DNA of 64,000 nucleotides from Symbiodinium natans. Taxonomy: Eukaryota; Sar; Dinophyceae; Suessiales; Symbiodiniaceae. A program made the position numbers and the translations under genes. Below, in pieces: positions 9,474 through 21,096 of this stretch (within the stretch, counting starts at the first letter, position 1; every line of letters begins with the position of its first letter). The stretch is from assembly GCA_905221605.1 (NCBI GenBank), contig CAJNDS010002323.1, forward strand, positions 124,001 through 188,000, read 5' to 3'. The notes below the pieces were generated by a model that worked only from the letters and a program-made list of their open reading frames with translations, did no database searches and was not told the origin of the DNA.

Positions 9474-10204
9474 TAGAGAGAGATACGCAACCATATGCTT
9501 TTTGGGGCCCAGCTGCCAGCAGCAGTCTTATCCACCACCACCAGGCAGGATCATTGTGCTCGCTCTCTGTCAGCAGCATGGTAGGCTCACCTCCGCATGT
9601 AGCCAGAAGGCCTAAGGCTGAACCCCAAAGTATGGGCCCTTTTTTGGGGGTCTCTACTTCTGGAAGGCTCGGCAGTACAATAGGACCCCCCAAAGGACAA
9701 TCCTCCTAGCTTCGCGAAGGGGTGTGCTGGAGCTCGTGAGTGGTTCAACCGTATAACTCTAAACCCTGAACCCGAAACCCCCCCCCCCTACCCCTACAAG
9801 GATCTATTGGTATCGATTGAATCTTCGGCAGCACTGCGGAATTTAACAGCTCGGGTTCTCCGACGCTTTGATGTCACGTTGTAGGATTCTCGGGCTGCTC
9901 TTCACAAGCACAACACCGTGCTCCAACATATCCGACCGCCAACTTGGAATGTCCACAATTCACAGGGTGTAGGGCTTGGGGCGGCCTAGGATTTACGAGG
10001 CGACGGCTTGCAGTTCCGGAAGTCACTTGATTGACCATACCGTTCCCACAGGAGGCGACACCCTCAGAGCCCATCACTTGCTTTGCAAAGCAATAATTAC
10101 TGATGTCTGCGCATGGAACAAACTCTCAACCCTAAACACCCTCCAATGCCCAACTCCTACCTCCTCAACCCTAGATCCCGAGCCCTCAGCCTGAACCCCA
10201 AACC
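9474..10204. other. No gene recognised
   Basis: The stretch holds a poly-C run at 9780-9788 and CCCTAAA-like motifs near 9760 and 10130-10200. Open stretches on both strands lack family resemblance. Confidence 0.4.
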
Positions 10205-10270
10205 CAGCGCCCCCTCCGCCTCCCGGCCAGCCTGGTATTCAGCAGCTAGCAACAGCCGAAGGATGAACTT
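10205..10270 (-). CDS. Candidate exon, helical
   Basis: After an AAGCAG acceptor (10271-10276) the minus strand reads KFILRLLLAAEYQAGREAEG. The island sits between CCCTAAA-like sequence on the left (10130-10204) and TTTAGGG repeats on the right (10270-10370), the same bracket seen at the ankyrin exons. The protein is not recognised. Confidence 0.45.
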
Positions 10271-11104
10271 CTGCTTTCAGCTCAGGGTTCAGGGCTGAGG
10301 GTGGAAAGTGTTAAGCTCTACGTATAGGGTTTAGGGTTTAGGGTTTGGGGTTTAGGGTTCAGGGTTCAGGGGTCTGTGGCTTGCATGGTTGCATGTTGCA
10401 AGTAGGGTTGAGGGTTGAGGGACTTATGGCTGGGGGCCTACACCCCTTCAAGATGAGGGCCCGCTGCCTACTTCTTTGCAGGGTGGGTTTAGGGTTTAGG
10501 GTTTGGGGTTTAGGGCTTAGGGTTTAGGGTTTAGGGCTACAGGGAAATTCTGCATGGGGGACTTTGCCTCTCGTTTGCACGGTTCCGGCCGCAACGGCTG
10601 CGGCTGCCATAAGGCATTCTCTGGGGAAAAAACAGTAAACATCCGAACCCCACAGTGAATACCCGTACATCATAAACCCCACCCGCGGCTCCATGTACCT
10701 ACGACTTATTACCCTGAGTTTTTTTTTTTGGGGGGGGGATTACCTACTAACTTGTAAGGTTTGGGAGTCACGGGTAAAGCCTGCAATCGACAGCTGGACA
10801 GCTCCCTTAAGCACCCTAAACCCTCGACCCTCAACCCTAAAACACCAAAACACCAAAACAGCCTTCGACAATTCTTGGCATCTGTGCAGGAACTATGCCA
10901 TCCTTGCCCTCAGCCCGGGTTGAAGTCAGGGCCCCTTCCCCTCAAAACAAAAACTAAACAACAAAACTAAACCTCAAGCCCATTAAAGGTTTGGTGATTG
11001 GGACAGTTTAGGGTGCATTCATGGCTCAGTCAGGGATAGCTTCGGGCACCTATCTTTCCACCAAGTGCTATACTCAAGGAGTCTTGTGATCTGACTTGTT
11101 CAGA
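10271..11104. other. Telomere-like repeat clusters; one weak island
   Basis: TTTAGGG-like clusters occur at 10315-10372 and 10483-10535. A T run then G run (10721-10738) follows. An island at 10540-10610 could encode a plus-strand peptide (FCMGDFASRLHGSGRNGCG), but nothing else supports it. Confidence 0.45.
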
Positions 11105-11158
11105 GGGTTTAGGGTTTAGGGTTTAGGGTTTAGGGTTTAGGGTTTAGGGTTTAGGGTT
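11105..11158 (+). repeat. Interstitial telomeric array (TTTAGGG), about 7 copies
   Basis: These are perfect tandem TTTAGGG heptamers, the plant/dinoflagellate-type telomere unit, lying inside the chromosome and not at an end. Confidence 0.95.
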
Positions 11159-11815
11159 GCTATGCCCTGGCCTTTCCAAAACCTCGGGAGCAGAAAACAC
11201 ACTAAACGGCAAATTGCAGGGATAAGCCACAGGCAGAGGGCGATGCACAGATCCATTTTTATAACAATTATGCCGACGATGTGGGAAACCTCAGCCTCAG
11301 CCCAAAGTCTGAACCCGATTATCCTGGCCACGATCCTGTAGAGACGCTTTCAATCGGGCTAAGCAGTCTCTGATGACGGGCGAGCGTTTAGACACTTACC
11401 TTGTTCTGTTTTGCACGCATGGAGGCCGGATACTTCCAGACGTTTTCCGACTGTTGTACATACAATGAGGAAATACAAACACGGACTTTCCCATTAATGG
11501 GGGGGCTCTTGTCGGGGTTGGGACCTCTTTGGGGCCTGTAGCCTCCTGATCTGGTTTTGGGCTGAACTTGGGCTGAGAAACGGCAATCCCTGACCGCATG
11601 GGCTTCCCGGTATCCTAGGAGAAAACGGCTACACCTAATTGGCGTCATCAAAAGGTTCGTCGTAAGCAGAGGGAATGAAGGCCCCCCCTAACTCTGCCAA
11701 AAACCCTAACCCCAACATGGGCCATTTCCCCGCATGTCTGGGAGGCAGGCCGGGCCCAACCAGCGGCCGCCGCACCTTCGTTGGGTCTAGGCATTTAGGG
11801 TTTACGGTTTGGAGT
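11159..11815. other. No gene recognised
   Basis: Both strands have short open stretches (for example minus 11388-11651), none of them family-like. Sparse telomere-like motifs occur near 11700 and 11800. Confidence 0.35.
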
Positions 11816-11918
11816 GTAGGATATTTCCCCCTATTCCAACAGCTCCTTCATCGGGAATATAATCGGGGAGACTATAATCCGGACGAAGGGGCTGCTGGTA
11901 TAAAAGGGAACATCCCAA
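11816..11918. mobile_element. Degenerate copy of the TTGGGATGTTCCCC foldback family
   Basis: The left end is GGATATTTCCCCCTATTCCAA and the right end carries GGTATAAAAGGGAACATCCCAA. The two ends are complementary with mismatches, as in the cleaner copies at 45360, 58350 and 58611. Confidence 0.6.
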
Positions 11919-12101
11919 GTCTGGAGCCTAGGCAGGCTTTAGGGATGAGGTTGAGGGTTTAAAGCTTGGGGAGTGGGGATACCTATTAAGCCATCAGACT
12001 GAGGACCCTAGGAGCCCCAGGAGCACGTTCCCCCCGACAACAGCTTAAATACCCGGAGCTGACCAAGCCACCCATACCCGAATACCCCCACCCACCCCAA
12101 A

Positions 12102-12103
12102 CA

Positions 12104-12134
<31 letters not shown>

Positions 12135-12174
12135 AAGAGAGAGAGGGAGAGAGAGAGAAAGAGCGAGAAAGAGT
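12102..12174 (+). repeat. GA-rich microsatellite
   Basis: AGAGAG repeats with a few AAAG and GGGA interruptions. Length about 73 bases. Confidence 0.95.
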
Positions 12175-12848
12175 TGGATTACTAGCAAGAATTTCCAAGA
12201 GGTTCAGTGCATCAATGCTTCGTGGAGCGGCTCGAAAGGTTCTCAAGTAGTGAAAAGTCAGATAGCTGATCCAGCAGGATGACTCATACCTGTTGATAAA
12301 AGACAAGAAGGAAGCTCTTCTTCAAAAAGTCCACGAGCATCTGCGCAGAGAGCGTGTGCAACGACTACAGCCGCCACATCTCTTCCTACATGCGTGTACG
12401 CCGGCTTAAGGGTTTAGGGCTTCAGTGTTTCGGGTTCAAGCTTTGATGGCTTGAGGCTGTGGGGCTTAAGGGCACTTCAGCTTTAAGGGGACTTAAGTGG
12501 GTGTAAGGGCTTGAAGCTTTGATTTGGGAGTTTCGGGCCTTAAACTTTTCGATTTGCGGCAAACTTAAAAACACAAACCCACCTCGTGGCGTGGAACCGG
12601 CCGGAAGTCGCGTGGCTTGTGGTTGACCTCCTGGGCTTCTACAGTTTGTCATGGTTTATGCGGCACAAGTCCGCAGGGTGCCGCGGGGCGGGGGGAACAA
12701 ACCCTGAGCCCTGAACCACCAAGCCCTAAACCGTCAACCCTGGAATGCTTCACCCATAAAGGGGTGTCTGGGCCCTTAGCCCTATGAGCCCTGAACGCTG
12801 AAGAGTTGACTTCGCAGCTAGGACCCGGAAGCGCCGAGGAAACAATCT
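12175..12848. other. Island open on both strands, then telomere-like DNA
   Basis: At 12300-12400 the plus strand reads IKDKKEALLQKVHEHLRRER and the minus strand reads HVGRDVAAVVVAHALCADAR. Both look protein-like and I cannot choose. The remainder carries decayed heptamers. Confidence 0.3.
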
Positions 12849-12962
12849 TCAAGCTGCCAAGCGAGTCGCGACGTGGACGCGAGTGGCAGCTTTCGGCGCC
12901 GGTGGCGGCGCCTTCACGGGCTCCCGCTCCGCCTCCGCCGTAGTGTCAGGCGAAGGTTCTTC
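12849..12962 (-). CDS. Candidate terminal exon, Pro/Ala-rich
   Basis: The minus strand reads EPSPDTTAEAEREPVKAP then PPAPKAATRVHVATRLAA and a TGA stop at 12849-12851. GC-rich third positions and charged/Pro-Ala composition suggest a real C-terminus. The plus strand is also open but less protein-like. Confidence 0.42.
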   Translation of the reverse strand, partial: EEPSPDTTAEAEREPVKAPPPAPKAATRVHVATRLAA

Positions 12963-15189
12963 TCAATTCCCCTCTCTTCAAGCCTTCAAGCTGCTAGAGC
13001 CCTAACCCTGGCACGATGAGCATTGAAAAATCCGAACGCCATGTTGAACAAGGGCAAGGCTCCAACCCTTACAAGCTCCAGCAAAACGCTAAACGGCCCT
13101 GAGAGACCCCCCCACGACAAAATGCGCAATACGCAATGAAGGCACTATAAGCCGGCAGACTCCTAAACCCTAAGTCTTGGACTTCCTGGAACTGGCAATT
13201 GTGCTGGCTGGGAACAAAGCTTGCACTCGGGACTTGACCCGAACGAGATGGGCTGTCTTTTGGCGTGCCGAGCCATCCGTGAGGCTGGATCCGAAGTTGG
13301 TGCAGCTGGGAGATCATGCAAGGTTTATAGGATGTGAGATTTCGTGTGATGTGAGGATTGAGGCTCAAGTCTAGGATTTCGGGCCCGCAGCTTTCCCGCA
13401 TCTGGGACAACCTTGGGCCACAGGCGCGCAGCCCTGGGATGGCAAACCGAGCCCCTGATGTAACATTGGGTAGGGGGCGTACCACCCTTTGGACTTTGAC
13501 TTCTGGGCTTGGGAGGAGAGCAACGAGAAAGGTCATAGACTGGTTAGCACAGCACAGCACACGTCCCGCATGGTGGTATGGTTACAAGCCCTACCCCGTA
13601 AGCCCCAAAGCCCTGAAATCCTTACACCCAAAACTCCAGACCCAACAACCTTATGCTCTGCAATCCTCACTCCGCAGGGTTTAGGGTTCAGATATGTTGG
13701 TCCTATAGTCTCGAATCATAAACCTTGTTGAGTTTCATACGGTTTGGGGGCCGGGTCTGGGTTGAGGACTTTGGGGCCAGAGCCTGAACCCTGAACCTAA
13801 ATCCCAAAGCCTGAAGACTAAACCCTCAACTTGCAGTGCAAAGGGCAGGCCTGCACATGCTGCGCCTCACACGGGATCGAGCTGGCTTTGCAACTAGGAA
13901 GATAGTCATGCAAAGTCAAGATGAGACCATAAGAAAGAAAGTTGTCTACAGGAATTGACCTCAGCAAAAAAAGAAAAATGGAAGATACCCAAAAGCAAAC
14001 AAAACAAATAAATCTACTGGACGTCTTAATTATAGACCAGAATAACAGTGAAAAACTCCTCATAGATAAAGATAGGATGGAGATGGAAGAAAAATAGCGG
14101 ATCCTGCATGTTTACTGGGTACAGCTTTTGAAGCAACTCGAAGCTTACACTCTAAGCCCTCGAAGCCCAAGAAGTCCTAAAGCCCACACCCTGGGACTCA
14201 AGGAGTCGGGATCCTAAGTTGGGGATCCTGAACTTTGGTGCTCTGATGCCAGTACTGTGCAGTGGGCTTTGCCACCAGTTTAATCCACCGGCGAAGCCCT
14301 GTTGCCTTTGCCCCCCGTGGCCCCTGCGCATTCTGCCCCCGAAACAGAACATCGAAGCTACACCACTAGAGTTTGGAACCGGAAGCGACTTGGAAATTCC
14401 TGGAAGGCCTGACAAGCAACCTACATATGCTCCCAAATTTTCAAGTAGGGCTCTAAGTAACTTAACATCTCTACAACCCATGCCTTTAACTCCCTCCAAC
14501 ACCCTGGCGCGAAGCCTCCCAAAGTTGCACGGCCGTAGTCAGCCACCGGCCCAAGCTAGTCAGGGCCTCACGGACTCAGGGCTTTAGGGTTTAGGCTTCA
14601 TGCGGATAGAGATGGGACAAAGAATCAAGACCCCAACTTCCTCTTCTCTGACCATCACATGGTGACAGCTGAAGGCTGCTATACACAAGCAAGACTGAAG
14701 ATGATGTACATAGGGTTGCAAGCTTACGGTGGCCGTGACTTAGGGCTACCACTCTCACCCCTCCCACAAAACATCAAATGCCCCACCCCGGAACCTCGAC
14801 ATGATACCCGAAACTTGAAACCTGCCAAGCTGCTGGGTGGCCAGCGTCGCGATGGCCTTGTGCCATCTGCCTGGCTTCGTATGAAGGCCCGAAATCCAAG
14901 ATGCCTGAACCCCTGAACCCTTGAACCCTCAACAGCTCAGGTTGGGAGTTTAGGTGGTTTAGGGTTTATAGGATTTAGGGTTTAGGGTTTAGGGGGGCTT
15001 ATAGGCCCATATATCCTCCACTGGCCGGCGGGGTTGAAAGGAAAGTCCCTCATCCGGCATCAAACAAGCTCGGCAACCTTGCCCAAAGCCCGTAATGCAA
15101 CAGGAACCCCACGGCAGGACCGTGATTTTAGGGAACTGGCGATGTAGAATCATATAGGGTTTAGGGTTTAGGGTTTAGGGCTAATCCCA
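12963..15189. other. Mostly non-coding; one possible minus-strand exon region
   Basis: A 116-codon minus-strand open stretch at 14152-14502 (contains LLRALLENLGAYVGCLSG) lies between CCCTAA-like sequence and a TTTAGGG cluster at 14580. It might hold an exon, but the plus strand is also open. TTTAGGG clusters lie at 14950-14995 and 15155-15180. Confidence 0.3.
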
Positions 15190-15236
15190 GCGATGCAGCC
15201 GAGCGGCAGGAAATGCCGTGCCGCCACAATGTTCTC
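15190..15236 (-). CDS. Candidate short exon with clear acceptor
   Basis: A strong acceptor (TTGTTGCAG|GAG) opens a frame reading ENIVAARHFLPLGCIAG. It is in a different frame from the minus-strand open stretch upstream at 15430-15635, as expected if an intron separates them. Confidence 0.42.
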
Positions 15237-15429
15237 CTGCAACAACAGAGGCCAAACACTGAAGCCCTAAAACTCACTCTGTAGCCTACAGGGTACCCAA
15301 GAGACCAAAAATCAGGCCACGCAGCAACAAGCCCTTGCCGTAAACTGGGCCCTGAAACTTGACCTGGTAGACGGACTTCTCGAGTCCCAGGCTGGTGGGT
15401 CTGCATTCTGCCTAATCTGTTGCCGGCAC

Positions 15430-15635
15430 CACCTCCGGGTATGAGACCTTCTTTCAAGATTGGATCGCGGATTGAAGTCGCATGGTGCGCGAACGAAAGA
15501 CCACGCTTCCGGAGCGGGCGGAAGAAGACCTGCAGAAAGGCCGCCTGTGCGATGCTAACTATTTGGTCGTCAGTGGGCATCGACGGATGGTCCCGGCCAG
15601 TGCGCCTTGGAGATCATGAAGCCGCACGCCGGTCA
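15430..15635 (-). CDS. Candidate exon(s); weak resemblance to RNA 2'-phosphotransferase/ADP-ribosyl fold
   Basis: The minus strand reads RTGRDHPSMPTDDQIVSI, then AQAAFLQVFFRPLRKRGL and HHATSIRDPILKEGLIPGGG. The H-x-T...ILKEGLIPGG pattern recalls the NAD-binding part of Tpt1/KptA-type RNA 2'-phosphotransferases and related domains (H-G-T...I..EGL.PGG). The expected Gly in HGT is Ala and the N-terminal Arg/His motif of KptA is not seen. The resemblance could be chance, so I give no function. Confidence 0.35.
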
Positions 15636-17887
15636 GGCTTCGGGGTGCATGGCGTCCTTTTAGGATTGAAGGTTAGGCACAAGATGCCCAGGTACTTGTG
15701 ACTCTCAAAAACCGGAACCCCTAAATGAACCCTGCTAGGCTCCCTCAATGTTAAGCCCGGAATCGACCTTAAAAGCGCAGCAGCCAACAGGCTTGATCTG
15801 CTGGGCTTTAGGGATTGATTTGGGCTTATAGGGCCTAACCTAGGAGAAAAAAAGGGCTACACCTGTCGGCTTATGTTTATAGGGCTTGTAAGAGTGGAAT
15901 CTAACCCCGAGCAGAGGGGACAAGCTACGTACCTAGGACATAAGCAATCATCCGAAGTCGGACGCGCGCTGGAAAAGAAGGCTTCCCCGCCTCTGGAACG
16001 GAGCCCCTGGCCGATGCCTGACTTTCTGGGGTTGAGGGGCATAGGGTGCAGGGTTTGGTTCAGGGCCTTTGGATCTCAACTCCCCAAACCAGGGCCGAGG
16101 GCTTCGGGACCCCTAGGCTCCTGTACAACTTAGGTATACCTGGGGTTTGCTCATTGGGTCTTGGTGTTTAAGCGTGCTGAGGGCTTAGGGGTAGTTATCT
16201 GTGGGGATTATCATTATGGTCCATTGTAGCTCGCCTGTAGAAGTAAGACTGCTAGGGTTGGAACTGCGTTACCTTCTTACATGCCCGTGTACTTTGATAA
16301 ACACATGCGTTTTCTCTCCGATGCTCGTTTCCAAGATTCTTGATCATCCTCGATTTCCGCTCCTCTTCATGTGGTTTTCCGACCAACGTGCCGTGTAATG
16401 TCGTCTCGAGCTTCCCGATGAGCGTTCCACTCTGCATGAAGGCAGTGTGTCTGGAGACATCACTTCAGCAGACGGCACCTTGTGACCTTGTGGAACGGCT
16501 TTGATAATATAGCGTAAACCCTTCATTGCAGGCGCTCTGAACCTGAAACTTCCACATATCCAAACCCCAAGACCCCAAGAACCCACTACAACCCCGCCTT
16601 AAACTTACATGTGCCCCCATGATTCTCCAAGAGGGACCTTTAGGAAGTAGATGCCACTTAGGGCTGCTACCCAATCTCAGGCTCTCCATGCCACATCCCC
16701 GGCTCGACCCGCTGAAACCCAGACCTGCGGGAAGCGCCGGAGTGTGTTGATGAAGTGCCCTGGCTTGCTGAGAACCTCCAAGGATTCGGCCCACGGCCTG
16801 CGCGACTTTCTAGAGGACTGGGAATTTAGGCTGTTGGGGAGTTTGTGGGTTTTTCTTCGGAGTGGAAAAAGTGAGGGGTGGGTTTAGAGGTTTAACGGTT
16901 TAGGGGTCTCCATGACTTAAAAAGCATGGCAACTATGAAGGCACGCTTCCCGTTTTGATCTTGGCCCTTGAACCCTCATAGAAAAATTCCAAATGGATGC
17001 TTCCTAAAATAGGGGACCCCTCTACTGCCCCAAATGCGAAAGGGTTCTGGTCTGCTGCCAAGGTGTCTACAGCCTCAGCTTTCGGGTCGGGGCTTCGGTT
17101 GATAAAGAAGTTTGCCTATTAAGGGAACCCCAAAGTTGGAACAAACCCCCCCCACCCACCCCCCTATGGCACTTGGCTAGGGAGCCAAGCGGGGGCATCC
17201 TTTTGGAGAAGAGCGCGACACCCAAAACCCGGCAGAGGGACTCTAATTTAGAACAACCTGTCATGCAAAAAAAGCACTTGGCTAGGGAGCCAGGGCATTC
17301 CTTCGTTACACAAACGTAACCAACCCACTGCACCCAGCCAGTAGCGACAAACAAAAAACACCAATCCTGAAGACTAAAACAACCTCAAAACGGAACCCTA
17401 AACTGCCCTGGACCCTTTACAAGCCCCAACATGGGCGAGGCCCTGCGTGGACGGAACTGGTGTCGGGCTTAGGGGCATGGACTCCACATCATGGGATACC
17501 ATGGGGTTGGTTTCGGGCTACGCCACCCCATGGCTGAAGTCACCTCCTATCCAGAATACGGCCGAACTGTGTCTGAAAATGGTAAAGAAGAAGCCTTATC
17601 TGGGGCCTGGGTTCGGGTTGTAGCCGCTCTGGACCCTTAATCCGACTCCAAACAGCTTTAGGAATCAGAGGTTTAAAGGTTGGGAGGTGTAGGGGTCAGG
17701 CTCAAGGTTTAGGGGCTTAAGGGATTCGAGGTCGAGCCAGGTGTGCAGAGACGCCGGCCGTGCCTCCCGAAGAGGACATCCCCCCCTAAACCCTAAGCCC
17801 CAAGCCCCAAGCCCTAAACTTGCCCTAAACCCTAAACCCCAGACATGCCGCCCCCAGGTTGGCAAGGCCGGTTGCGTGTTGACTCAC
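15636..17887. other. Low-information stretch with ambiguous islands
   Basis: Possible islands are 16640-16800 (open both ways) and 17530-17640 (plus strand, beginning MAEVTSYPEYGRTVSENG, stop after ALDP). Neither has recognisable domains or clear splice sites. Telomere-like clusters occur at 17690-17720 and 17787-17845. Confidence 0.3.
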
Positions 17888-17957
17888 CTTCGCCCCCGCC
17901 AGAGGTCGTCCAGCGGGCCCCTCAAGGACGAAGCGCATCCCCTCCATGTTTCGTTGA
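17888..17957 (-). CDS. Candidate exon with canonical GTGAGT donor
   Basis: The minus strand runs into GGCGAAG|GTGAGT at 17882-17888, a textbook GT donor. Two frames are open across it (NETWRGCASSLRGPLDDLW or MEGMRFVLEGPAGRPLAGAK). CCCTAAA lies on the left and TTTAGGG on the right. Confidence 0.38.
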
Positions 17958-18514
17958 GGGTTTCGAGGAAAAGGGTTTAGGGGTTTGGAGTTTCCAGAAC
18001 TTTGGGGGGTTTAGGGTGGTTCAGGGTTGTGGGTTTAAGGGGTTTAGGGCTTAGTACCTCCCTCAGCCCAGAGCCCAAAGCTCGTGCCTTTCTGGATCCA
18101 GGCTGTGGATGGACAGCACAGGCGCCGTCTCCTCGCTTACGTGTGTGGTGATTTGGGGTTAAGATTTCATGGCCCTAAACCCTAAAAATTAAGCTCTAAA
18201 CCCTATCAGGTGGAGAGTGTCAAGGATTAGGATGCCATCAAGGGATCTCGGGATGCCGTCAACGACTAAGGAATCTCGCGACTTCTAAACCCTTCCCCAC
18301 CGAAATATTCCCGGCCTGAATAAGGCCCACAAAACCTACACAGCCCTTACTTGTGCCAAATAAGTTCATTTGCACCCTTAGACAGCCCCCTGGATGCTGC
18401 TTAGATACCATGGGGTGGGGGTTTGAGTTTAGGGCTTAGAAGGGCTTAGGGTCGAACAGTGAACCCTAGACTCCTAAAACCCCAAACCCAATGAAGCCCC
18501 AAAGCTCTAAACCC

Positions 18515-18604
18515 CTTGGTCATTTTGCGGCAGGCGTCGTCGATGTTAGCGATGGCGCACACCGCAGCGGTGGCGGTCGCCTCATGTTGCAGAGCGTCAG
18601 GCTT
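18515..18604 (-). CDS. Candidate exon, Ala-rich helical
   Basis: The minus strand reads PDALQHEATATAAVCAIA then NIDDACRKMTK, ending before GGGGTTTAG. It is flanked by CTCTAAACCCC on the left and GTTTAG-type sequence on the right. The family is unknown. Confidence 0.4.
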
Positions 18605-19314
18605 AGAGTTTAGTAAGACTTGATGGTTTACTTGCAGGTTCGCTATTGGGTCCTCGTCATGAGTAGAGGCTACTCGTAAGGCAGGCGAGACTATAACCCA
18701 AGTGCTTCCTGAACAGTGCCAGAGTTTGAGGGATTCGGGCTTCGGGTTGCCGGGTTTAGGTGTTGATGGCTTTAGGGCTTTGGAGTTTAGGGCTTTGCGG
18801 GTTTTAGGGTAGTGACTCTCATGCTCGCCATGTTGTGGACATGCGCTTCAAGCCTGCTGTAGGTTTAAGGTCTCATTAGGGCACAGGCTTGACAGGGGTG
18901 GAGGGGGGGGGGGTCTGTGATGAGAAGGAGTTTTTTTGGTTCAGGAACTGTTGCTTAGGGTTCCTTGGGCAAGCTGCCGTGGCTGGAGGCAGTTGCTGGA
19001 AAGCAGGGGATTGAGAGAGTTTGGGGCTTAAGGTCAAAATCAAGTCTCTATTGCGAACTATACAAGCGTCGCTTTTGAATGATGCCTGAGATTAAGTTTG
19101 AGTGGGTGCCCCCTGAAACACCAACCTAGGACCTAAAGCCATGTTGATGCAGCCGGAATCCCGCAACAACAGCTGAGGGTAGCATCTGCAAAACCCCTGG
19201 TGACCACCCTGAAACAGTAGGCCATATAACCCCTGAACCCTATGAACCCGATAACCCCCGTAACCCTGTAGGCCATTAACCTCGATCCCTTAAACCCTGA
19301 ACCCTGAAACCCTG

Positions 19315-19398
19315 TCACTTGCAGCCGGCTGAAGCCTCCGCCGCGGGAACGCCCTCGCCGGCAACGCGGAAATCCAGGATGGACTTGACGGAGATGTC
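19315..19398 (-). CDS. Candidate exon
   Basis: A GTGTCAG|G acceptor (19399-19401) is followed by DISVKSILDFRVAGEGVPAA then EASAGCK and TGA. It lies between CCCTGAAACCCTG on the left and TTATAGGGC-like sequence on the right. It could be terminal, or could splice at the AAG before the stop. Confidence 0.42.
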   Translation of the reverse strand, partial: DISVKSILDFRVAGEGVPAAEASAGCK

Positions 19399-19989
19399 CT
19401 GACACTAGGAGCAGTATAAAACCTTATAGGGCTTATGGCTAGGGTCTCTATATGATTGGGGGGGGAGGGGGTGTGTAGGACGAAGCGCTAAACCACAAAC
19501 CCTTATTTCAGGGGTTTAGTGTTGAAGGTTTTGCACTTTGGGATTCAGGTTTCCAGGGCCTGGCTTGGAGGTTCATGGTTGGCCAACGCGCTGCGAATTC
19601 CCTGGTCGTTTCCTTGTTTTTGATGTTTTCCTTCGTTTCTTTCGGGTTTCTAAAGGTAAAGGCTCTTGGAGTCGAGGGTAGGGCGCCGAATACCAAGCAT
19701 AGCAAAGTGGCTCCCAAACGGAGGGGCCTTTTAAAAACGACTTAAAAGGAGGCTAAACAAGGTTGTAGTGTTCGTTACCTTACTCAAAATGCTTCCTATA
19801 CGTACCTAGAATCTGAACGAAGAAAAGAACCCTAACAAACACAAACCCTAAAGACCTGAACTACGTGCGCACACATTATGCTATAGACATTCAAACCCCA
19901 GCAAGTTCGTTCCAGCAACCCTAAACCCTAAACAACCCTAACCCTAAACCCTAAACCCGAAACCCTAAACCCCAAACCCCTGTGTGGGG
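19399..19989. other. No gene seen; telomere-like cluster
   Basis: The CCCTAAA cluster at 19916-19978 includes AACCCTAACCC variants. Nothing else is recognised. Confidence 0.5.
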
Positions 19990-20042
19990 AGCTCCTCCAA
20001 GTTCTCCCGCAGCGCCTTCTCCAGCTGGGCCGTACGGCCACC
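19990..20042 (-). CDS. Candidate coiled-coil exon
   Basis: A TTCAG|G acceptor is followed by GRTAQLEKALRENLEELP, a heptad-like coiled-coil stretch. The island is cleanly bracketed by CCCTAAA on the left and TTTAGGG on the right. Confidence 0.45.
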
Positions 20043-21043
20043 CTGAACCGGCAGGATTTAGGGGTTTGCGGTTAGTCTTTAGGGTTCAGGGTTCAGGGTT
20101 TAGGGTTTAGGGCTTCGGGTTCAGCGTTTAGGGTTTAGGCCTTAGGGTTCAGGGTTTAGGGGTGATGTGTTTTAGTTTTGGGCCCCTTCTTGAGGTGCTA
20201 GGACCCCTATATAGGCTTACATAGGGGGTTTGAAGGCCACGTATGGCGACAGCTCGCAATGGCAAGCTGATCGTGCTGGCAGCACGTTTAAGAAATAAGT
20301 AAACAAACTGATGTTTGTTTATTTATATTCCAAGTACCCTTAAGGTACGGTTCGCTCTATGCTACGTGAGGCCCCCGAAGCTGCCAAGCCCAAAACCAAG
20401 GCTCTTAACCTTCTAAGCCCAACATGTCAAAATTTAAGGCCCTAAACCCTGATGCCTGACCCCGTATGAGTCATAAAGGCGAAACCCTTTGTCCTGACCC
20501 GATACTGCGCTGGTCCTTGAACGTCTCGCGGCTGTAAGGACAACAGAAATGGTTAGGGTTTAGGGTTCTGGAGCTAACCCCGAAGCTGCAACAGGCTCCC
20601 GAACTCAAGCCTACATGCAAGAAGTGCACCTCCCAATTACTAGGTCCTTTCAAGGCCTGGCTGGGTTCAGGCTAAACCCTAAACACTAAGCCAAATGGCA
20701 TCCTTGCGGATGGGATCCTTCCTCGCTATCTAGGTCCCTGGTGTCCTAGAATGGGGTCTTATGGGTCTCTTTCGGGAGGCGCCTCCTGTCTGGGATCTGC
20801 TGCTAAGAAGGCGTGCAGCTGTGTCCGCCTGCTTAGGGTTTAGAGTTTGGGTGCAGGGTTTAGAGTTACATAAGCTCATTTTGGAGGAGATACGGAAAAT
20901 CTGGATTAAGCCCTACGAGGTTTAGGGATTAGGGTCAACTACTCCCCTACTCCCTTTCCTATGTGCGAATATTTTGTGGAAGGGCTAGGGTTCACGGCTT
21001 AGGGTTTGGGATTTGTTTTTCCTTGTTTAGGGTTGAGGGGAGT

Positions 21044-21096
<53 letters not shown>

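Noticed and set aside
13069-13560. 163-codon minus-strand frame as a gene
   Set aside because: Contains telomere-derived peptide (LGFRS) and no domain-like pattern; length alone is not convincing.
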